A stretch of DNA of 64,000 bases from Modestobacter versicolor (lineage in GTDB: Bacteria; Actinomycetota; Actinomycetes; Mycobacteriales; Geodermatophilaceae): positions 1,798,001-1,862,000 of the forward strand of contig NZ_JACIBU010000001.1 of NCBI RefSeq assembly GCF_014195485.1, read 5' to 3'. The translations under genes were made by a program, and so were the position numbers. Position 1 is the stretch's first letter, and each line of letters opens with the position of its first letter. Below are positions 44,337 through 53,956 of the stretch, piece by piece. The notes below the pieces were generated by a model. That model did no database searches, had not been told where the DNA came from, and was given only the letters and a program-made list of their open reading frames with translations.

Positions 44337-46019
44337 GTGAGTGAGCCCGTGCGCCCGCCGTCCGATCTCGACCAGCTCGCCGACCGCTTCGTCGACGACT
44401 ACGCCGCCTCGCAGCCCGCGGTGGCCACCTACATCGGCGTCCGGGGGCACGACGACCGCTGGCCCGACCTCACCCCGGACGGCCATGCCGCCCACGCCGA
44501 CCTGCTGCGGACGACGATCGCCGCCGTCGACCGGGTCGACCCCGTCGACCGCCGCGACGAGGTCGCCCGCGCCGCGATGCTGGAGCGCCTGGGCGCCGAG
44601 CTGGCGCGCTCCGACGCCGGCTGGGCGCAGGCCGACCTGAACACCATCGACAGCCCGCTGCAGGCCTTCCGCTCCACCTTCGACCTGATGCCGACCGTGA
44701 CCGAGCACGACTGGGCGACGATCGCCCGCCGGCTCGCGGCCGTGCCCGCAGCGCTGGACGGCTACGCCGTCGGCCTGGCGGAGGCGGCCCGCGGTGGCCG
44801 GATGTCCGCCGCCCGGCAGGTGCGGCTGGGCGCGCAGATCGCCCGTCGCTGGGCCGGCACCCCGGCGCACCCGGGCTTCTTCGCCGAGCTCGTGGCCGCC
44901 GCGCCGGCCGGGTCCGAGGGGCTCACCCGCGACCTGGCCCGCGCCGCGCAGGAGACCTCGGGTGCGCTGCTCGGCTTCGCCGACCGGATCGAGGAGCAGC
45001 TGCTGCCGCAGGCGCCGGAGGCCGATGGCGTCGGCCGGGAGCGCTACGCCCTGGAGTCCCGCTTCCACGCCGGCATCGACCTGGACCTCGAGGAAACCTA
45101 CGCCTGGGGCTGGGAGGAGCTCGCCCGGATCGTCGCGGAGAAGGAGGCCGTCGCCGAGTCGATCGCCCCGGGGCAGGGCGTGGCCGGCGCGGTGGCCGTG
45201 CTGGACGCCGACCCGGCCCGCCAGGTGCGCGGTCGCGAGGCGCTGCAGGCCTGGCTGCAGGAGACCGCCGACCGGGCGATGACCGCGCTGGACGGCGTGC
45301 ACTTCGACATCCCGGACCCGGTGAAGCGGATCGAGGGACGGCTGACCCCGACGTCCGGCGAGGGCGTCTACTACACCGGCCCGACCGAGGACTTCAGCCG
45401 GCCGGGGCGGATGTGGTGGTCGCTGCCCGAGGGCGTCACCGACATGACCACCTGGCGGGAGACGACGACGGTCTTCCACGAGGGGGTGCCCGGCCACCAC
45501 CTGCAGATCGCGCAGACCGTCTACAACGCAGCACTGCTCAACCGCTGGCAGCGGCTGCTGTGCTGGTGCTCCGGGCACGCCGAGGGCTGGGCGCTGTACT
45601 CCGAGCGGCTGATGGCCGAGCTCGGCTTCCTCGACGACCCGGGCGACCGGCTCGGGATGCTCGACGCCCAGGAACTGCGGGCGGCGCGGGTGGTGCTGGA
45701 CATCGGCGTCCACCTGGACCTGCCCATCCCGGCCGGCCGGGCGACCGGCGACCGGTGGACCTACGACGTCGCACTGGCGTTCCTGCGCACGCACGTGGAC
45801 ATGGAGGACGCGATGCGGGTCGACGAGCTGCACCGCTACCTCGGCTGGCCGGGGCAGGCGCCGGTCTACAAGGTCGGCGAGCGGGTGTGGCTGACCTGCC
45901 GGGAGCAGGCCGAGCTGCGGGCCGGCGGCGAGTTCGACCTCACCGCCTGGCACCGCACCGCCCTGGACCTCGGGCCGCTCGGGCTCGCCCCGCTGGCCGC
46001 CGAGCTCGCCCGGATCTGA
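44337..46019 (+). CDS. DUF885-family putative metallopeptidase
   Basis: The 560-residue protein carries the zincin-like pair HEGVPGHHLQ and HAEGWALYSE of DUF885 proteins at about 380-425. No signal peptide is seen, so it is probably cytoplasmic. TAGCGT lies seven bases before the GTG, with no Shine-Dalgarno, which decides the start. Substrate unknown, probably peptides. Confidence 0.9.
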   Translation: MSEPVRPPSDLDQLADRFVDDYAASQPAVATYIGVRGHDDRWPDLTPDGHAAHADLLRTTIAAVDRVDPVDRRDEVARAAMLERLGAELARSDAGWAQADLNTIDSPLQAFRSTFDLMPTVTEHDWATIARRLAAVPAALDGYAVGLAEAARGGRMSAARQVRLGAQIARRWAGTPAHPGFFAELVAAAPAGSEGLTRDLARAAQETSGALLGFADRIEEQLLPQAPEADGVGRERYALESRFHAGIDLDLEETYAWGWEELARIVAEKEAVAESIAPGQGVAGAVAVLDADPARQVRGREALQAWLQETADRAMTALDGVHFDIPDPVKRIEGRLTPTSGEGVYYTGPTEDFSRPGRMWWSLPEGVTDMTTWRETTTVFHEGVPGHHLQIAQTVYNAALLNRWQRLLCWCSGHAEGWALYSERLMAELGFLDDPGDRLGMLDAQELRAARVVLDIGVHLDLPIPAGRATGDRWTYDVALAFLRTHVDMEDAMRVDELHRYLGWPGQAPVYKVGERVWLTCREQAELRAGGEFDLTAWHRTALDLGPLGLAPLAAELARI

Positions 46020-46247
46020 GCGCGGCCCCACCCCTCGCCGGGGCCGGGCATGCACACGCACAGCGTCCGCACAAGCCCCGAACAGGCTGCCAACAGGGCC
46101 TCCGGGCCCATCTTGATCTGGACGAACCGGTCGCCCCCCGTCGGCAACACCTGACGCACCCACCGGCGCGTCGGACCCCTCCGTCCAGCCTCCTGAGGTG
46201 TCCGGGACGGGTGTGGCTCATGGGGTTCGGCGTAACGCGGACGACAT

Positions 46248-46276
46248 TTGACCGCCCGGAACGACACCCGTGTAAT
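46248..46276 (+). promoter_or_regulatory. whiB promoter, TTGACC-N17-TGTAAT
   Basis: Both hexamers are close to consensus and at ideal spacing. They lie in the 336-bp gap before whiB; the first 220 bases of that gap hold nothing I can identify. The mRNA leader would be about 70 bases. Confidence 0.7.
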
Positions 46277-46355
46277 TCCTCTCGACAGGGCACCGACGGT
46301 GACCCGCGGCAGTCGTCGAGCGACGAAGGCCGAACGAGACGCAGGGGGACGAATC

Positions 46356-46709
46356 GTGACCATGGCCGACGTGACGTGGATGGACGACTACCGGGCCGCA
46401 GCCGCCGAGGCCGCGCCGGTGACCTACGGGACCGACGTCCTGGGCATGGCCGACGTCTTCGACCCGGGCTTCCCCGGCTTCGGCGACGAGGAGCAGGGCT
46501 GGCAGGAGCGCGCGCTGTGCGCCGAGACCGACCCCGAGGCCTTCTTCCCGGAGAAGGGCGGCTCCACCCGCGAGGCCAAGAAGATCTGCACCGGCTGCGA
46601 GGTCCGCTCCGAGTGCCTCGAGTACGCCCTCGCCAACGACGAGCGCTTCGGCATCTGGGGCGGCCTCTCCGAGCGTGAGCGCCGCCGCCTCCGTCGCCGC
46701 GCCTCCTGA
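46356..46709 (+). CDS. whiB: WhiB-family iron-sulfur regulator (WhiB/WhmD/WhiB2 type)
   Basis: The 117-residue protein binds the 4Fe-4S cluster through ALCAETD and ICTGCEVRSEC (C-x2-C-x5-C). The turn FGIWGG and a basic C-terminus follow. The block DPEAFFPEKGGSTREAKKIC is that of Streptomyces WhiB and mycobacterial WhiB2/WhmD, needed for septation and sporulation. The GTG is chosen for the GGGGGAC site eight bases upstream; an ATG two codons later would change little. Confidence 0.94.
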   Translation: MTMADVTWMDDYRAAAAEAAPVTYGTDVLGMADVFDPGFPGFGDEEQGWQERALCAETDPEAFFPEKGGSTREAKKICTGCEVRSECLEYALANDERFGIWGGLSERERRRLRRRAS

Positions 46710-46751
46710 ACAAGGACGACGCCGCCCGTCACCAGGGGGTAGGAAGGGCTC

Positions 46752-47765
46752 GTGCGAGCCATCTCCTACAGCCAGCCCGGTGGTCCCGACGTCCTGCAGC
46801 TCGGCGACCGCGCCACCCCTGAACCGGGGCCCGGTGAGGTGCGGGTGCGCCTGGCCTTCTCCGGCGTCAACCCGACCGACTGGAAGTCCCGCAGCACCAC
46901 CCAGCCCGGCCCCGGCGGCCAGGTGCCCGACCAGGACGGCTCCGGCACCGTGGACGCCGTCGGCGAGGGCGTCGACCCGGTCCTCGTCGGTGAGCGGGTC
47001 TGGATCTGGGAAGCCGCCTGGCAGCGCCCGCACGGGACGGCCGCCGAGTACACCGTCGTACCGGCCCGGCAGACCGTCCTCCTCGGCGCCGACGCCTCCT
47101 TCGAGCTCGGCGCCGCCCTCGGCATCCCCTTCCTCACCGCGCACCGCTGCCTGACCGTCGCCGAGTCGCTCCCCGACCGGATCGGCCCGGGCACGCTCGA
47201 CGGCCGCACCGTGCTCGTCCAGGGCGGCGCGGGCGCGGTCGGCAACGCCGCCATCCAGCTCGCCCGCTGGGCCGACGCCACCGTCATCGCCACGGTGAGC
47301 GGGCCGGACAAGGCCCAGCTGGCCGCCCGGGCCGGCGCCGACCACGTCGTCAACTACCGGCAGCAGGACGTCGTGGCCGAGGTGCGCAAGATCGCCCCGC
47401 ACGGCGTGGACGCGATCGTCGAGGTCTCGGCCGCGACCAACGCCGCCGTCGACGCGCAGGTGATCGGCATGCACGGCTCGATCGCGATGTACGCCGACGA
47501 CGGCGGCGCCGAGGTGACCATCCCGGTGCGCGCCCAGATGGGGCCGAACGCCCGCTGGCAGTTCGTGCTGGTCTACACCGAGCCGCGCCGGGCCAAGGAG
47601 CTCGCGGTGGAGGACGTCAACGCCGCCGTGCTCGACGGCGCGGTCCGGGTCGGCACCGACGCGGGGCTGCCGCTGCACGTGTTCCCGCTCGCCGAGACCG
47701 CGGCGGCGCACCAGGCGGTGCAGGACGGCGCCGTCGGCAAGGTGCTCGTCGACGTCACCCGGTGA
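46752..47765 (+). CDS. NADPH:quinone oxidoreductase / zinc-free medium-chain dehydrogenase
   Basis: The 337-residue MDR protein has an N-terminal GroES-like domain, then a Rossmann domain with VQGGAGAVGNAAIQLARW, the quinone-reductase motif. Zinc-binding cysteines are absent, as in zeta-crystallin-type enzymes. GTG with TAGGAAGG upstream. Substrate probably a quinone or enone. Confidence 0.9.
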   Translation: MRAISYSQPGGPDVLQLGDRATPEPGPGEVRVRLAFSGVNPTDWKSRSTTQPGPGGQVPDQDGSGTVDAVGEGVDPVLVGERVWIWEAAWQRPHGTAAEYTVVPARQTVLLGADASFELGAALGIPFLTAHRCLTVAESLPDRIGPGTLDGRTVLVQGGAGAVGNAAIQLARWADATVIATVSGPDKAQLAARAGADHVVNYRQQDVVAEVRKIAPHGVDAIVEVSAATNAAVDAQVIGMHGSIAMYADDGGAEVTIPVRAQMGPNARWQFVLVYTEPRRAKELAVEDVNAAVLDGAVRVGTDAGLPLHVFPLAETAAAHQAVQDGAVGKVLVDVTR

Positions 47766-47775
47766 GGTGAGGGAA

Positions 47776-47834
47776 CGGCCTCTCCCTGCAGGACCCACCG
47801 CGAGCGTGCGAGCGGTGGGGGGCAGCGGGGTCCT
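47776..47834. repeat. Double-stem hairpin repeat (GAGCGTGCGA loop), copy 2
   Basis: The inner stem CCCACCGC/GCGGTGGG encloses the same loop GAGCGTGCGA as copy 1 at 24889. It lies between convergent stops. The stem changes are compensatory relative to copy 1. Confidence 0.75.
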
Positions 47835-47837
47835 CGG

Positions 47838-48464
47838 TCAGGCCGGGGTCATCGGCCGGACGTGCTCCGTCCACGGGGCCATCCGGTCGGCGACGTGGCC
47901 GGGCAGCCCGGCACGCCACTGCTCGCCGAGCTCGGTGCGCCGCCCGTCACCGTGCACCGCCGGCAGCCCCCGGGCCGCCTGCACGCCGAAGGCGGCGAGG
48001 ACCAGCTTGCCGGCCACCCCGCGGCGACGGGAGGCCGGCTGGACGTAGACCTGGTGCACCAGCCCGGTCGCCGACCACCAGCGGACGGCGGCCACCTGCT
48101 GCTCACCGGCCACCCCGGCGGCCTGCGCCTGCTCGAGGTCGAGCACCGTGCCCTCGGGGTGCCGCTCGTCGGAGAAGGCCACCAGGGTGGTCGCCTCCGG
48201 CTCGGGCAGCGCGACGTACCAGAGCAGCGGGGCCTCGGGCAGCGCGACCTCGACCAGCTGCGGCCGGTCACCGCCCGGCGCCGACCGGACGGCGACCTGC
48301 CACCCGGTCGGCCGCCGGTCGTCGGGCAGGTCGACCACGGTGCCGGCCGGGAACTCGGCGGACAGCACCGCGGTCAGCACCTGCTCCCCCGGCCGCCCGG
48401 CTTCCCGGGCGACCGGGCACCGGGCGAACCAGGGGTCGCGCAGGGGCTCAGCCCCGCTGGGCAC
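47838..48464 (-). CDS. GNAT-like acetyltransferase
   Basis: The protein has about 208 residues. The C-terminal half has the acetyl-CoA binding block VHQVYVQPASRRRGVAGKLV; the N-terminal half is unlike standard GNATs. The GTG start overlaps the end of the surface-protein gene by 17 bases. No target is evident. Confidence 0.75.
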   Translation of the reverse strand: MPSGAEPLRDPWFARCPVAREAGRPGEQVLTAVLSAEFPAGTVVDLPDDRRPTGWQVAVRSAPGGDRPQLVEVALPEAPLLWYVALPEPEATTLVAFSDERHPEGTVLDLEQAQAAGVAGEQQVAAVRWWSATGLVHQVYVQPASRRRGVAGKLVLAAFGVQAARGLPAVHGDGRRTELGEQWRAGLPGHVADRMAPWTEHVRPMTPA

Positions 48465-50055
48465 GCCGCCACACCAGGAAGCCGAAGCCACCGCCGACCA
48501 CCAGCAGGAAGCCGACGCCGAGGGCGATCACCGCGGGGTCCGGCAGGCCGGAGCTGGCCGTCTGCAGCAGCGGCTCGTCCAGCTCGGCGGCCTGACCGGC
48601 CGGCTGCGGCGCGGCGCCGGTCGGCTGGGCGACGGTCGGCGGGCCGAGGCTGAGCGGCACCTCCGGCTCGGAGAGACCACCGTCCGACGGCACCTCCGCC
48701 GCGGCGGCCCGCCCGGCCGCCTGGGGGGCAGCGCCGGCGGCCACCGGTGCACCGGCCGGCTGGCCGGCGGCCGTCCCGGCGCCGGTCCCCGCGTCGACCT
48801 GGGCCGGGGGCGCCGCGACCGGCGCACCGGCGGTCGGCTGGGGAGCCGTCGTCGTCTGCGGCGTCGTGGTCTCCGGCGTCGTGGTCTCCGGCGTCGTCTC
48901 CGGCGCGGTGGTCTCCGGCGCGGTGGTCAGGGGCGTGGTGGTCTCCGGGGCCGCGGTCTCCGGCGCGCTGGGCTCTGACGCCGTGGTGACCGGCGCCGTG
49001 GTGACCGGGGCCTGGGTGGTCACCGGCGCACTGGTCACCGGAGCGCTGGTCTCCGGCGCCGTGGTGGTCGGCGGGGCGGTCGTCGTCGGCGCCGGGGTCG
49101 TGGTCGGTGCGGGGGTGGTGGTCGGCGTCGGCACCTCGGCGGCCCGCGCCACCCGGAGCTCGACGCCCCACGGCTGGCCGGTCTCGGCGCGGCTGCTGGT
49201 GCTGATCGAGAAGGCGGTGGGCTGGCCGGCCTGGTAGCCGGTGGGCACGGCGACCGGGGTCAGGGCGTAGCCGCTGCCCGGCACGAACCAGCCCGAGAAC
49301 GAGACCAGGCCGAGGGAGTTGGTGGTGCCGGTGGGCGCCGGCTTCACCGGGGTGGTGCCCTGCTGGGCGTAGGCCGGGGCGGTGAGGGCGTAGCTGGCCC
49401 CGCCGAGCGGCAGCCCGAACGGCCGGGCGTCCCGGACGGCGGCCACGATGTCGCGCCGGAACACCGCCGTGTTGGCGACGGCGTCGCCCTTCTTGGTCTT
49501 GTCGCCCTTGACGATCTCGAGCTCGCCGGTGCCGCCGAGCCGGGCCAGGCCGGCCGGCACCGCGGTCTGCTGCACCGTGTACACACCGGAGGGCAGCGTG
49601 ATCGACTCACCGGACCGGGTGCCCTTGTCGCCCTGGACGACGGTGCACTTCCCCTGGCCGTTGGTGGTGCACGTGCCCGTGACGCCGTCGCCGCGGGTCA
49701 GCTGGAAGGTGACGCCGGCGAAGCTGTAGTTGCTCGGCACGGTGCCCTTCTCGGCGCCGACGGTGAAGGTGAAGTCCGAGGTCGTGCCGTCCTTGCCCAG
49801 CCCGAAGTCGCCGCTGATCTGGCCGATGACGGGGGCCGACGGAGCGGCCTGCAGTGCCCCGGCGGTCTGCGGGCCGGTGGTCAGCTGGTCCTCGGGGCCG
49901 GTGCCGCCCCCGCTGGTCGTCCCGACCTCGGCCAGCGCCGCCGGCGCGGTGGCACCGGCGGCCACGAGCAGGCCCATGCCGACGAGCGTGCCCTGGGTGA
50001 CCCGGCGGCGGGATCTCGCCGGGTGGTGCGGAACGGGACGACGGGTCGCCAGCAT
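48448..50055 (-). CDS. Cell-surface protein with Thr/Pro-rich stalk and C-terminal membrane anchor
   Basis: The 535-residue protein has a signal peptide at about 1-42. Two beta-type domains (about 75-300) include SGVYTVQQTAVPAGL, as in SpaA/Cna-B-like modules. A stalk of TTTP/TTAPE repeats follows at about 305-400, then a hydrophobic segment and VWRRAQRG at the C-terminus. There is no LPXTG, so it is probably membrane-anchored. ATG with GGAGGAGAG upstream. Confidence 0.85.
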   Translation of the reverse strand: MLATRRPVPHHPARSRRRVTQGTLVGMGLLVAAGATAPAALAEVGTTSGGGTGPEDQLTTGPQTAGALQAAPSAPVIGQISGDFGLGKDGTTSDFTFTVGAEKGTVPSNYSFAGVTFQLTRGDGVTGTCTTNGQGKCTVVQGDKGTRSGESITLPSGVYTVQQTAVPAGLARLGGTGELEIVKGDKTKKGDAVANTAVFRRDIVAAVRDARPFGLPLGGASYALTAPAYAQQGTTPVKPAPTGTTNSLGLVSFSGWFVPGSGYALTPVAVPTGYQAGQPTAFSISTSSRAETGQPWGVELRVARAAEVPTPTTTPAPTTTPAPTTTAPPTTTAPETSAPVTSAPVTTQAPVTTAPVTTASEPSAPETAAPETTTPLTTAPETTAPETTPETTTPETTTPQTTTAPQPTAGAPVAAPPAQVDAGTGAGTAAGQPAGAPVAAGAAPQAAGRAAAAEVPSDGGLSEPEVPLSLGPPTVAQPTGAAPQPAGQAAELDEPLLQTASSGLPDPAVIALGVGFLLVVGGGFGFLVWRRAQRG

Positions 50056-50252
50056 CGAGCTCTCCTCCGGTCTCTCCGACGACCGTCGTCGGGAGCCGGT
50101 GCGGAGCGTGCCGGGGCGGGCGAACGCGGATGATCACGTCCGCGGACGGCGCGCCGGACGAACCTGTGCTCATTCCCCAGCGTTCCCGCTCGCCCCGGCC
50201 GCCCCAGCCACCTGCGGGTCTTGAGCCGAAACGGCGGCAGATCGCACAGCAC

Positions 50253-50286
50253 GGAGGGGGTGGGCGCGACCGCCCCCACCCCCTCC
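50253..50286 (-). terminator. Terminator of the metallophosphatase gene
   Basis: A G-rich arm (GGAGGGGGTGGGCG) pairs with CGCCCCCACCCCCTCC across a four-base loop, with two unpaired Cs, just past the stop. Confidence 0.65.
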
Positions 50287-50310
50287 CTCAGCTGGTGCCC
50301 GACCCCGGGG

Positions 50311-52641
50311 TCAGCGGCCGAGGAGCTTGTAGATCGGCCAGAGCACCACCGACACCGCGGTCACCCGGAAGCGGACCCGCGACGCCTCTCCGGTGCGGTC
50401 ACCCAGCGTCTGCGTGGCGACGACCTCACGGGTCCCGGGCAGCAGCGGGCGCGTGAGCTCCACCGTCCAGGTGCCGTCCGCGCCGACCACCGTGGTGGCC
50501 CGCACCGCACCGGTCACGGTGACGGTGGCCCCGGCCAGGCCGGTGCCGGTCACCCGGAGCAGCGGCTTCAGCCCCTGGTCCACCACCGGCGAGGTGATTG
50601 CGACCGCGTCGAGGTCCGCCCGGGCGGTGAGCCACTGGTCCGGGCCCACCGGGTGGTCGATGACGCGGGTCTCGCCGATGCAGCCGTTCCAGCCGTTGGT
50701 GGCCCGGTCGTCGACCCAGTCCGAGCCGAACAGCCAGGGCATCGCACCGTCCAGACCGTGGCCCACGGTGTCGGATGCGTTGCGGAGCACCGGGGCGCCG
50801 TTGACGTACATCGTCGTGGTCGCCGCGGCCGGGTCGTTCACCAGCGCCACGTGCGCCCAGGTGTCGACCATGATCTCGCCCGACCAGGCGGTGCGGTCAC
50901 CCTTGGCCGTCTCGATCGGCACCTCGGTCCACTGGAACTCCTTGAGGTTCGAGAGGCCCAGCGCCACCGGGGACGCCGTCCAGTCCCACCGTGTCTCCGG
51001 CACGCCGATCTGCGAGCGGTTGCCGGAGCGGACGAGCGCCTTCATCCACGCGTTGTCGGACTGGTTCCAGCTCGGGTCGATCTTCAGGAACGTCTCGATC
51101 GTGTACCCGCCGGCGAGGGCTGCGGTGTTGACCGGCGCGTCCGCGCTGGTGGTCAGGTAGCTGAACCGGTTGGTCTGCTTGTTCGAGCCGGTGAAGCAGA
51201 CGGCCGCGCCGTCGGAGGAGAACGGGTCGGCGTCGCCGGTGACGGTGACGTCGCCCGGCTGGGCCGTCGGGGACCCGGACTCCGCGATCGGCACCCGGGT
51301 CAGGTCGTTGCCACCTGCGACGTCGGGGATCGTCGCGCCCTCGGCGAGGGTGCCCTCGAGCCCGTTCATCCGCCAGTGCGCCAGGGTCCCCGGGACCTGC
51401 GGGAAGTCCGACGTGCCGGCGGGCCGCTCGGTGGTCACCGGGTCCGGTCCGACGAACCCGTCGAGCAGGATGTCCCGCGCCCGCTGGGTCAGCGAGGGCT
51501 CGTCGGGCGAGCCGGCCGTGAAGTCCGGGGCGAAGCCGGCGAACCGCTGCTGGAAGTCGATCCCCAGCGTGAACTGCTGGTTGTCGCCCTCGAGGAAGGC
51601 CTGGTCGTAGGCGGTCAGCTTCTCCGTCGGCTTGGAGACCACCCACGGCGACCCGGTCTGGACCGAGATCGTGCCGTTGGTGAGGTCGAACTCGAAGAGG
51701 CCGAGGTAGCCGTTCCCGCCCTCGTAGGCCATCTGGTGGTCCATGACGATCTCGGTCACCGGGTTGCCGGCGTCGTTGGTCTTCACCAGCCGCGAGGTCC
51801 CGTGGAAGTGACCGTTGAGGGTCATGAAGATCTGGTCGTTGCCGCGGATCAGCTGGTCCCAGAGCCGCAGCCCGTAGGCGGTCTCCTTGGGCGTGACGCC
51901 GTCCGGCTCGATGTTGAGCACCTCGTGCGAGGTCAGGATGACCGGCACGGTCGGGTGCTGCGCCATGACCTGGTCGGCCCAGGCCAGGGTGGCGTCGGAG
52001 GCCCGCCAGGACAGCGCGAGCACCATGAACTGCTGACCCTCGGCCTCGAACAGGTGGTAGGAGTTCATGCCCGTCGGGTCGCTGCCGCCGTAGGTCGACT
52101 GCTCGGCCGCCCGGTCGGGGCCGAACCAGTCCAGGAACGGCTCCTGCGCCAGGTCGTACTGGTCGTCGAAGAGGTCGTCGGCGGAGTTCCGCACGTCGTG
52201 GTTGCCGGCCAGGATCGAGTACGGCAGGTCCGCGTCGTCCAGGGTCCGCATGGCCGCGTCGGCGGTCCGCCACTCGACGTCCTGGCCGACCTGGTCGACC
52301 ACGTCGCCGAGGTGCGCGACGAAGGGGACGTTCAGCGCGTCGGCGTTCTCCGCGAGCCACTCGGTCTGGACGGCGAAGGGGTTGTTGCCGTCGCCGTAGC
52401 GCTCCGGCAGCTCGAACTGCGACTCGGCGTACCGGGAGTAGAACTGCGTGTCCGGCAGGACGGCGAGGGTGAACCGGGACGCCGGCTCGGTGTCCGCGGC
52501 CTGCGCGGCCGGGGCGGAGACCGCGCCGCCGACCGTGGAGAGCGCAGCGGCCGTGGCGAGGACCCCGGTGAGGGCCCGCACCCCGGCCCTGCGGCCGGGC
52601 CGGTCCCCGTGACGTGCGGGCGTGGATCTGGACAGGTGCAT
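50311..52641 (-). CDS. Secreted metallophosphoesterase with LamG-like domain
   Basis: The 776-residue protein has a signal peptide at about 1-48. The calcineurin-like core (about 55-330) has PDTQFYS, HLGDVVDQ, AGNHDVR, TSHEV and NGHFHGTS, the full two-metal set. A concanavalin/LamG-like domain follows at about 420-640, and a beta domain with a hydrophobic end to the C-terminus. It probably hydrolyses extracellular phosphate esters or nucleotides. ATG with GGAGG ten bases upstream. Confidence 0.92.
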   Translation of the reverse strand: MHLSRSTPARHGDRPGRRAGVRALTGVLATAAALSTVGGAVSAPAAQAADTEPASRFTLAVLPDTQFYSRYAESQFELPERYGDGNNPFAVQTEWLAENADALNVPFVAHLGDVVDQVGQDVEWRTADAAMRTLDDADLPYSILAGNHDVRNSADDLFDDQYDLAQEPFLDWFGPDRAAEQSTYGGSDPTGMNSYHLFEAEGQQFMVLALSWRASDATLAWADQVMAQHPTVPVILTSHEVLNIEPDGVTPKETAYGLRLWDQLIRGNDQIFMTLNGHFHGTSRLVKTNDAGNPVTEIVMDHQMAYEGGNGYLGLFEFDLTNGTISVQTGSPWVVSKPTEKLTAYDQAFLEGDNQQFTLGIDFQQRFAGFAPDFTAGSPDEPSLTQRARDILLDGFVGPDPVTTERPAGTSDFPQVPGTLAHWRMNGLEGTLAEGATIPDVAGGNDLTRVPIAESGSPTAQPGDVTVTGDADPFSSDGAAVCFTGSNKQTNRFSYLTTSADAPVNTAALAGGYTIETFLKIDPSWNQSDNAWMKALVRSGNRSQIGVPETRWDWTASPVALGLSNLKEFQWTEVPIETAKGDRTAWSGEIMVDTWAHVALVNDPAAATTTMYVNGAPVLRNASDTVGHGLDGAMPWLFGSDWVDDRATNGWNGCIGETRVIDHPVGPDQWLTARADLDAVAITSPVVDQGLKPLLRVTGTGLAGATVTVTGAVRATTVVGADGTWTVELTRPLLPGTREVVATQTLGDRTGEASRVRFRVTAVSVVLWPIYKLLGR

Positions 52642-52800
52642 GCGAGCCGGCCTCCGACTGGTCCGTGGGCGGTGGTGTTCCCACCGCGCCCAGACGCTGT
52701 CGACCGGCCGTGGCCGCCCGGTGTCCTGGCTGTGTACGGCACGACAGCCGGACGTGAAGCTGTAGTCACTCCACGGTCCGGCCCCGGCCGGTCCGGTCGC

Positions 52801-53955
52801 TCAGCCCAGGCCGAGCGAGCGGGCGATCAGCATCCGCTGCACCTCGCTGGTGCCCTCGCCGATCTCCAGGATCTTGGCGTCCCGGTAGAACCGGCCCACC
52901 GGGAACTCGGTCATGAAGCCGTAGCCGCCGTGCACCTGCGCGGCGTAGCGGGCGTTCTCCATCGCCATCTCCGAGCTGTAGAGCTTGGCGATCGACGCCT
53001 CGCGCTTGAACGGCTCGCCGCGCAGCATCTTCTCCGCAGCCCGGTAGTAGGCCAGCCGCGCGGTGGAGGCCCGCACCTCCATGTCGGCGATCATGAACTG
53101 CACCGCCTGGTTCTTGCCGATGGCCTGCCCGAAGGCCTCCCGCTCCCCGGCGTACTTCAGCGACTCGTCGACGCAGCCCTGGGCCAGCCCGACGGCCAGC
53201 GCGGAGATCGCGATCCGGCCCTCGTCGAGGATGGAGAGGAACTGCGCGTAGCCGCGGCCCCGCTCCCCCACCAGGTTCTCCGCCGGCACCCGCACGTCGC
53301 TGAACGCCAGCTCGCGGGTGTCCGAGGCGTTCCAGCCGACCTTGGAGTAGCGCTTGCCGACGGTGAAGCCCGGGGTGCCGGACGGGACGACGATCGCCGA
53401 GATCTCCTTGCCGCCGTCGGGCCGGGTGCCGGTGACCGCGGTGACGGTGACCAGGTCGGTCATCCCGGTGCCGGCGTTGGTGATGAACGCCTTCGAGCCG
53501 TTGACCACCCACTCGCCGTCCTCGAGCCGGGCGGTCGTCCTCGTCGCCCCGGCGTCGGAGCCGCCGCCGGGCTCGGTGAGCCCGAACGCGCCCAGCGCCT
53601 CCCCGGAGCACAGCCGGGGCAGCCACTGCTGCTTCTGCTCCTCGGTGCCGAACCGGTAGATCGGCATCGCGCCGAGCGAGACGCCGGCCTCCAGCGTGAT
53701 GGCCACCGAGCTGTCGACCCGGGCCAGCTCCTCCAGGGCGACGCACAGGGTGAAGTAGTCACCGCCCGAGCCGCCGTACTCCTCCGGGAAGGGCAGCCCG
53801 AACAGCCCGAGCTCGCCCATCTGCCGGACGATCTCGGTGGGGAACTCGTCGCGCTCGTAGAACCCGCCGATCTGCGGTGCGATCACCTCGACGGCGAACT
53901 CGCGCACGACCTTCCGCAGCGCCTCGGTCTCCTCGTCGAGCCGGTAGTCCAGCAA
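52801..53955 (-). CDS. Acyl-CoA dehydrogenase (FadE19/isovaleryl-CoA type)
   Basis: The 384-residue protein has the ACAD signatures GLTEPGGGSDAGATRTTA and a C-terminal ILEIGEGTSEVQRML. It introduces a double bond into an acyl-CoA with FAD. The TTG start has AGGGGGAG eight bases upstream and lies one base after the biotin-carboxylase stop. Linkage to AccA1/AccD1-like genes suggests a branched-chain (leucine) substrate such as isovaleryl-CoA. Confidence 0.92.
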   Translation of the reverse strand: MLDYRLDEETEALRKVVREFAVEVIAPQIGGFYERDEFPTEIVRQMGELGLFGLPFPEEYGGSGGDYFTLCVALEELARVDSSVAITLEAGVSLGAMPIYRFGTEEQKQQWLPRLCSGEALGAFGLTEPGGGSDAGATRTTARLEDGEWVVNGSKAFITNAGTGMTDLVTVTAVTGTRPDGGKEISAIVVPSGTPGFTVGKRYSKVGWNASDTRELAFSDVRVPAENLVGERGRGYAQFLSILDEGRIAISALAVGLAQGCVDESLKYAGEREAFGQAIGKNQAVQFMIADMEVRASTARLAYYRAAEKMLRGEPFKREASIAKLYSSEMAMENARYAAQVHGGYGFMTEFPVGRFYRDAKILEIGEGTSEVQRMLIARSLGLG

Positions 53956-53956
53956 G

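Noticed and set aside
45866..46363. Minus-strand open frame before whiB
   Set aside because: It overlaps the DUF885 gene and the whiB promoter and has no protein-like pattern.
48850..49130. Short-period repeats resembling an array
   Set aside because: They are in-frame Thr/Pro codon repeats of the surface protein, with no constant repeat/spacer pattern and no cas genes.
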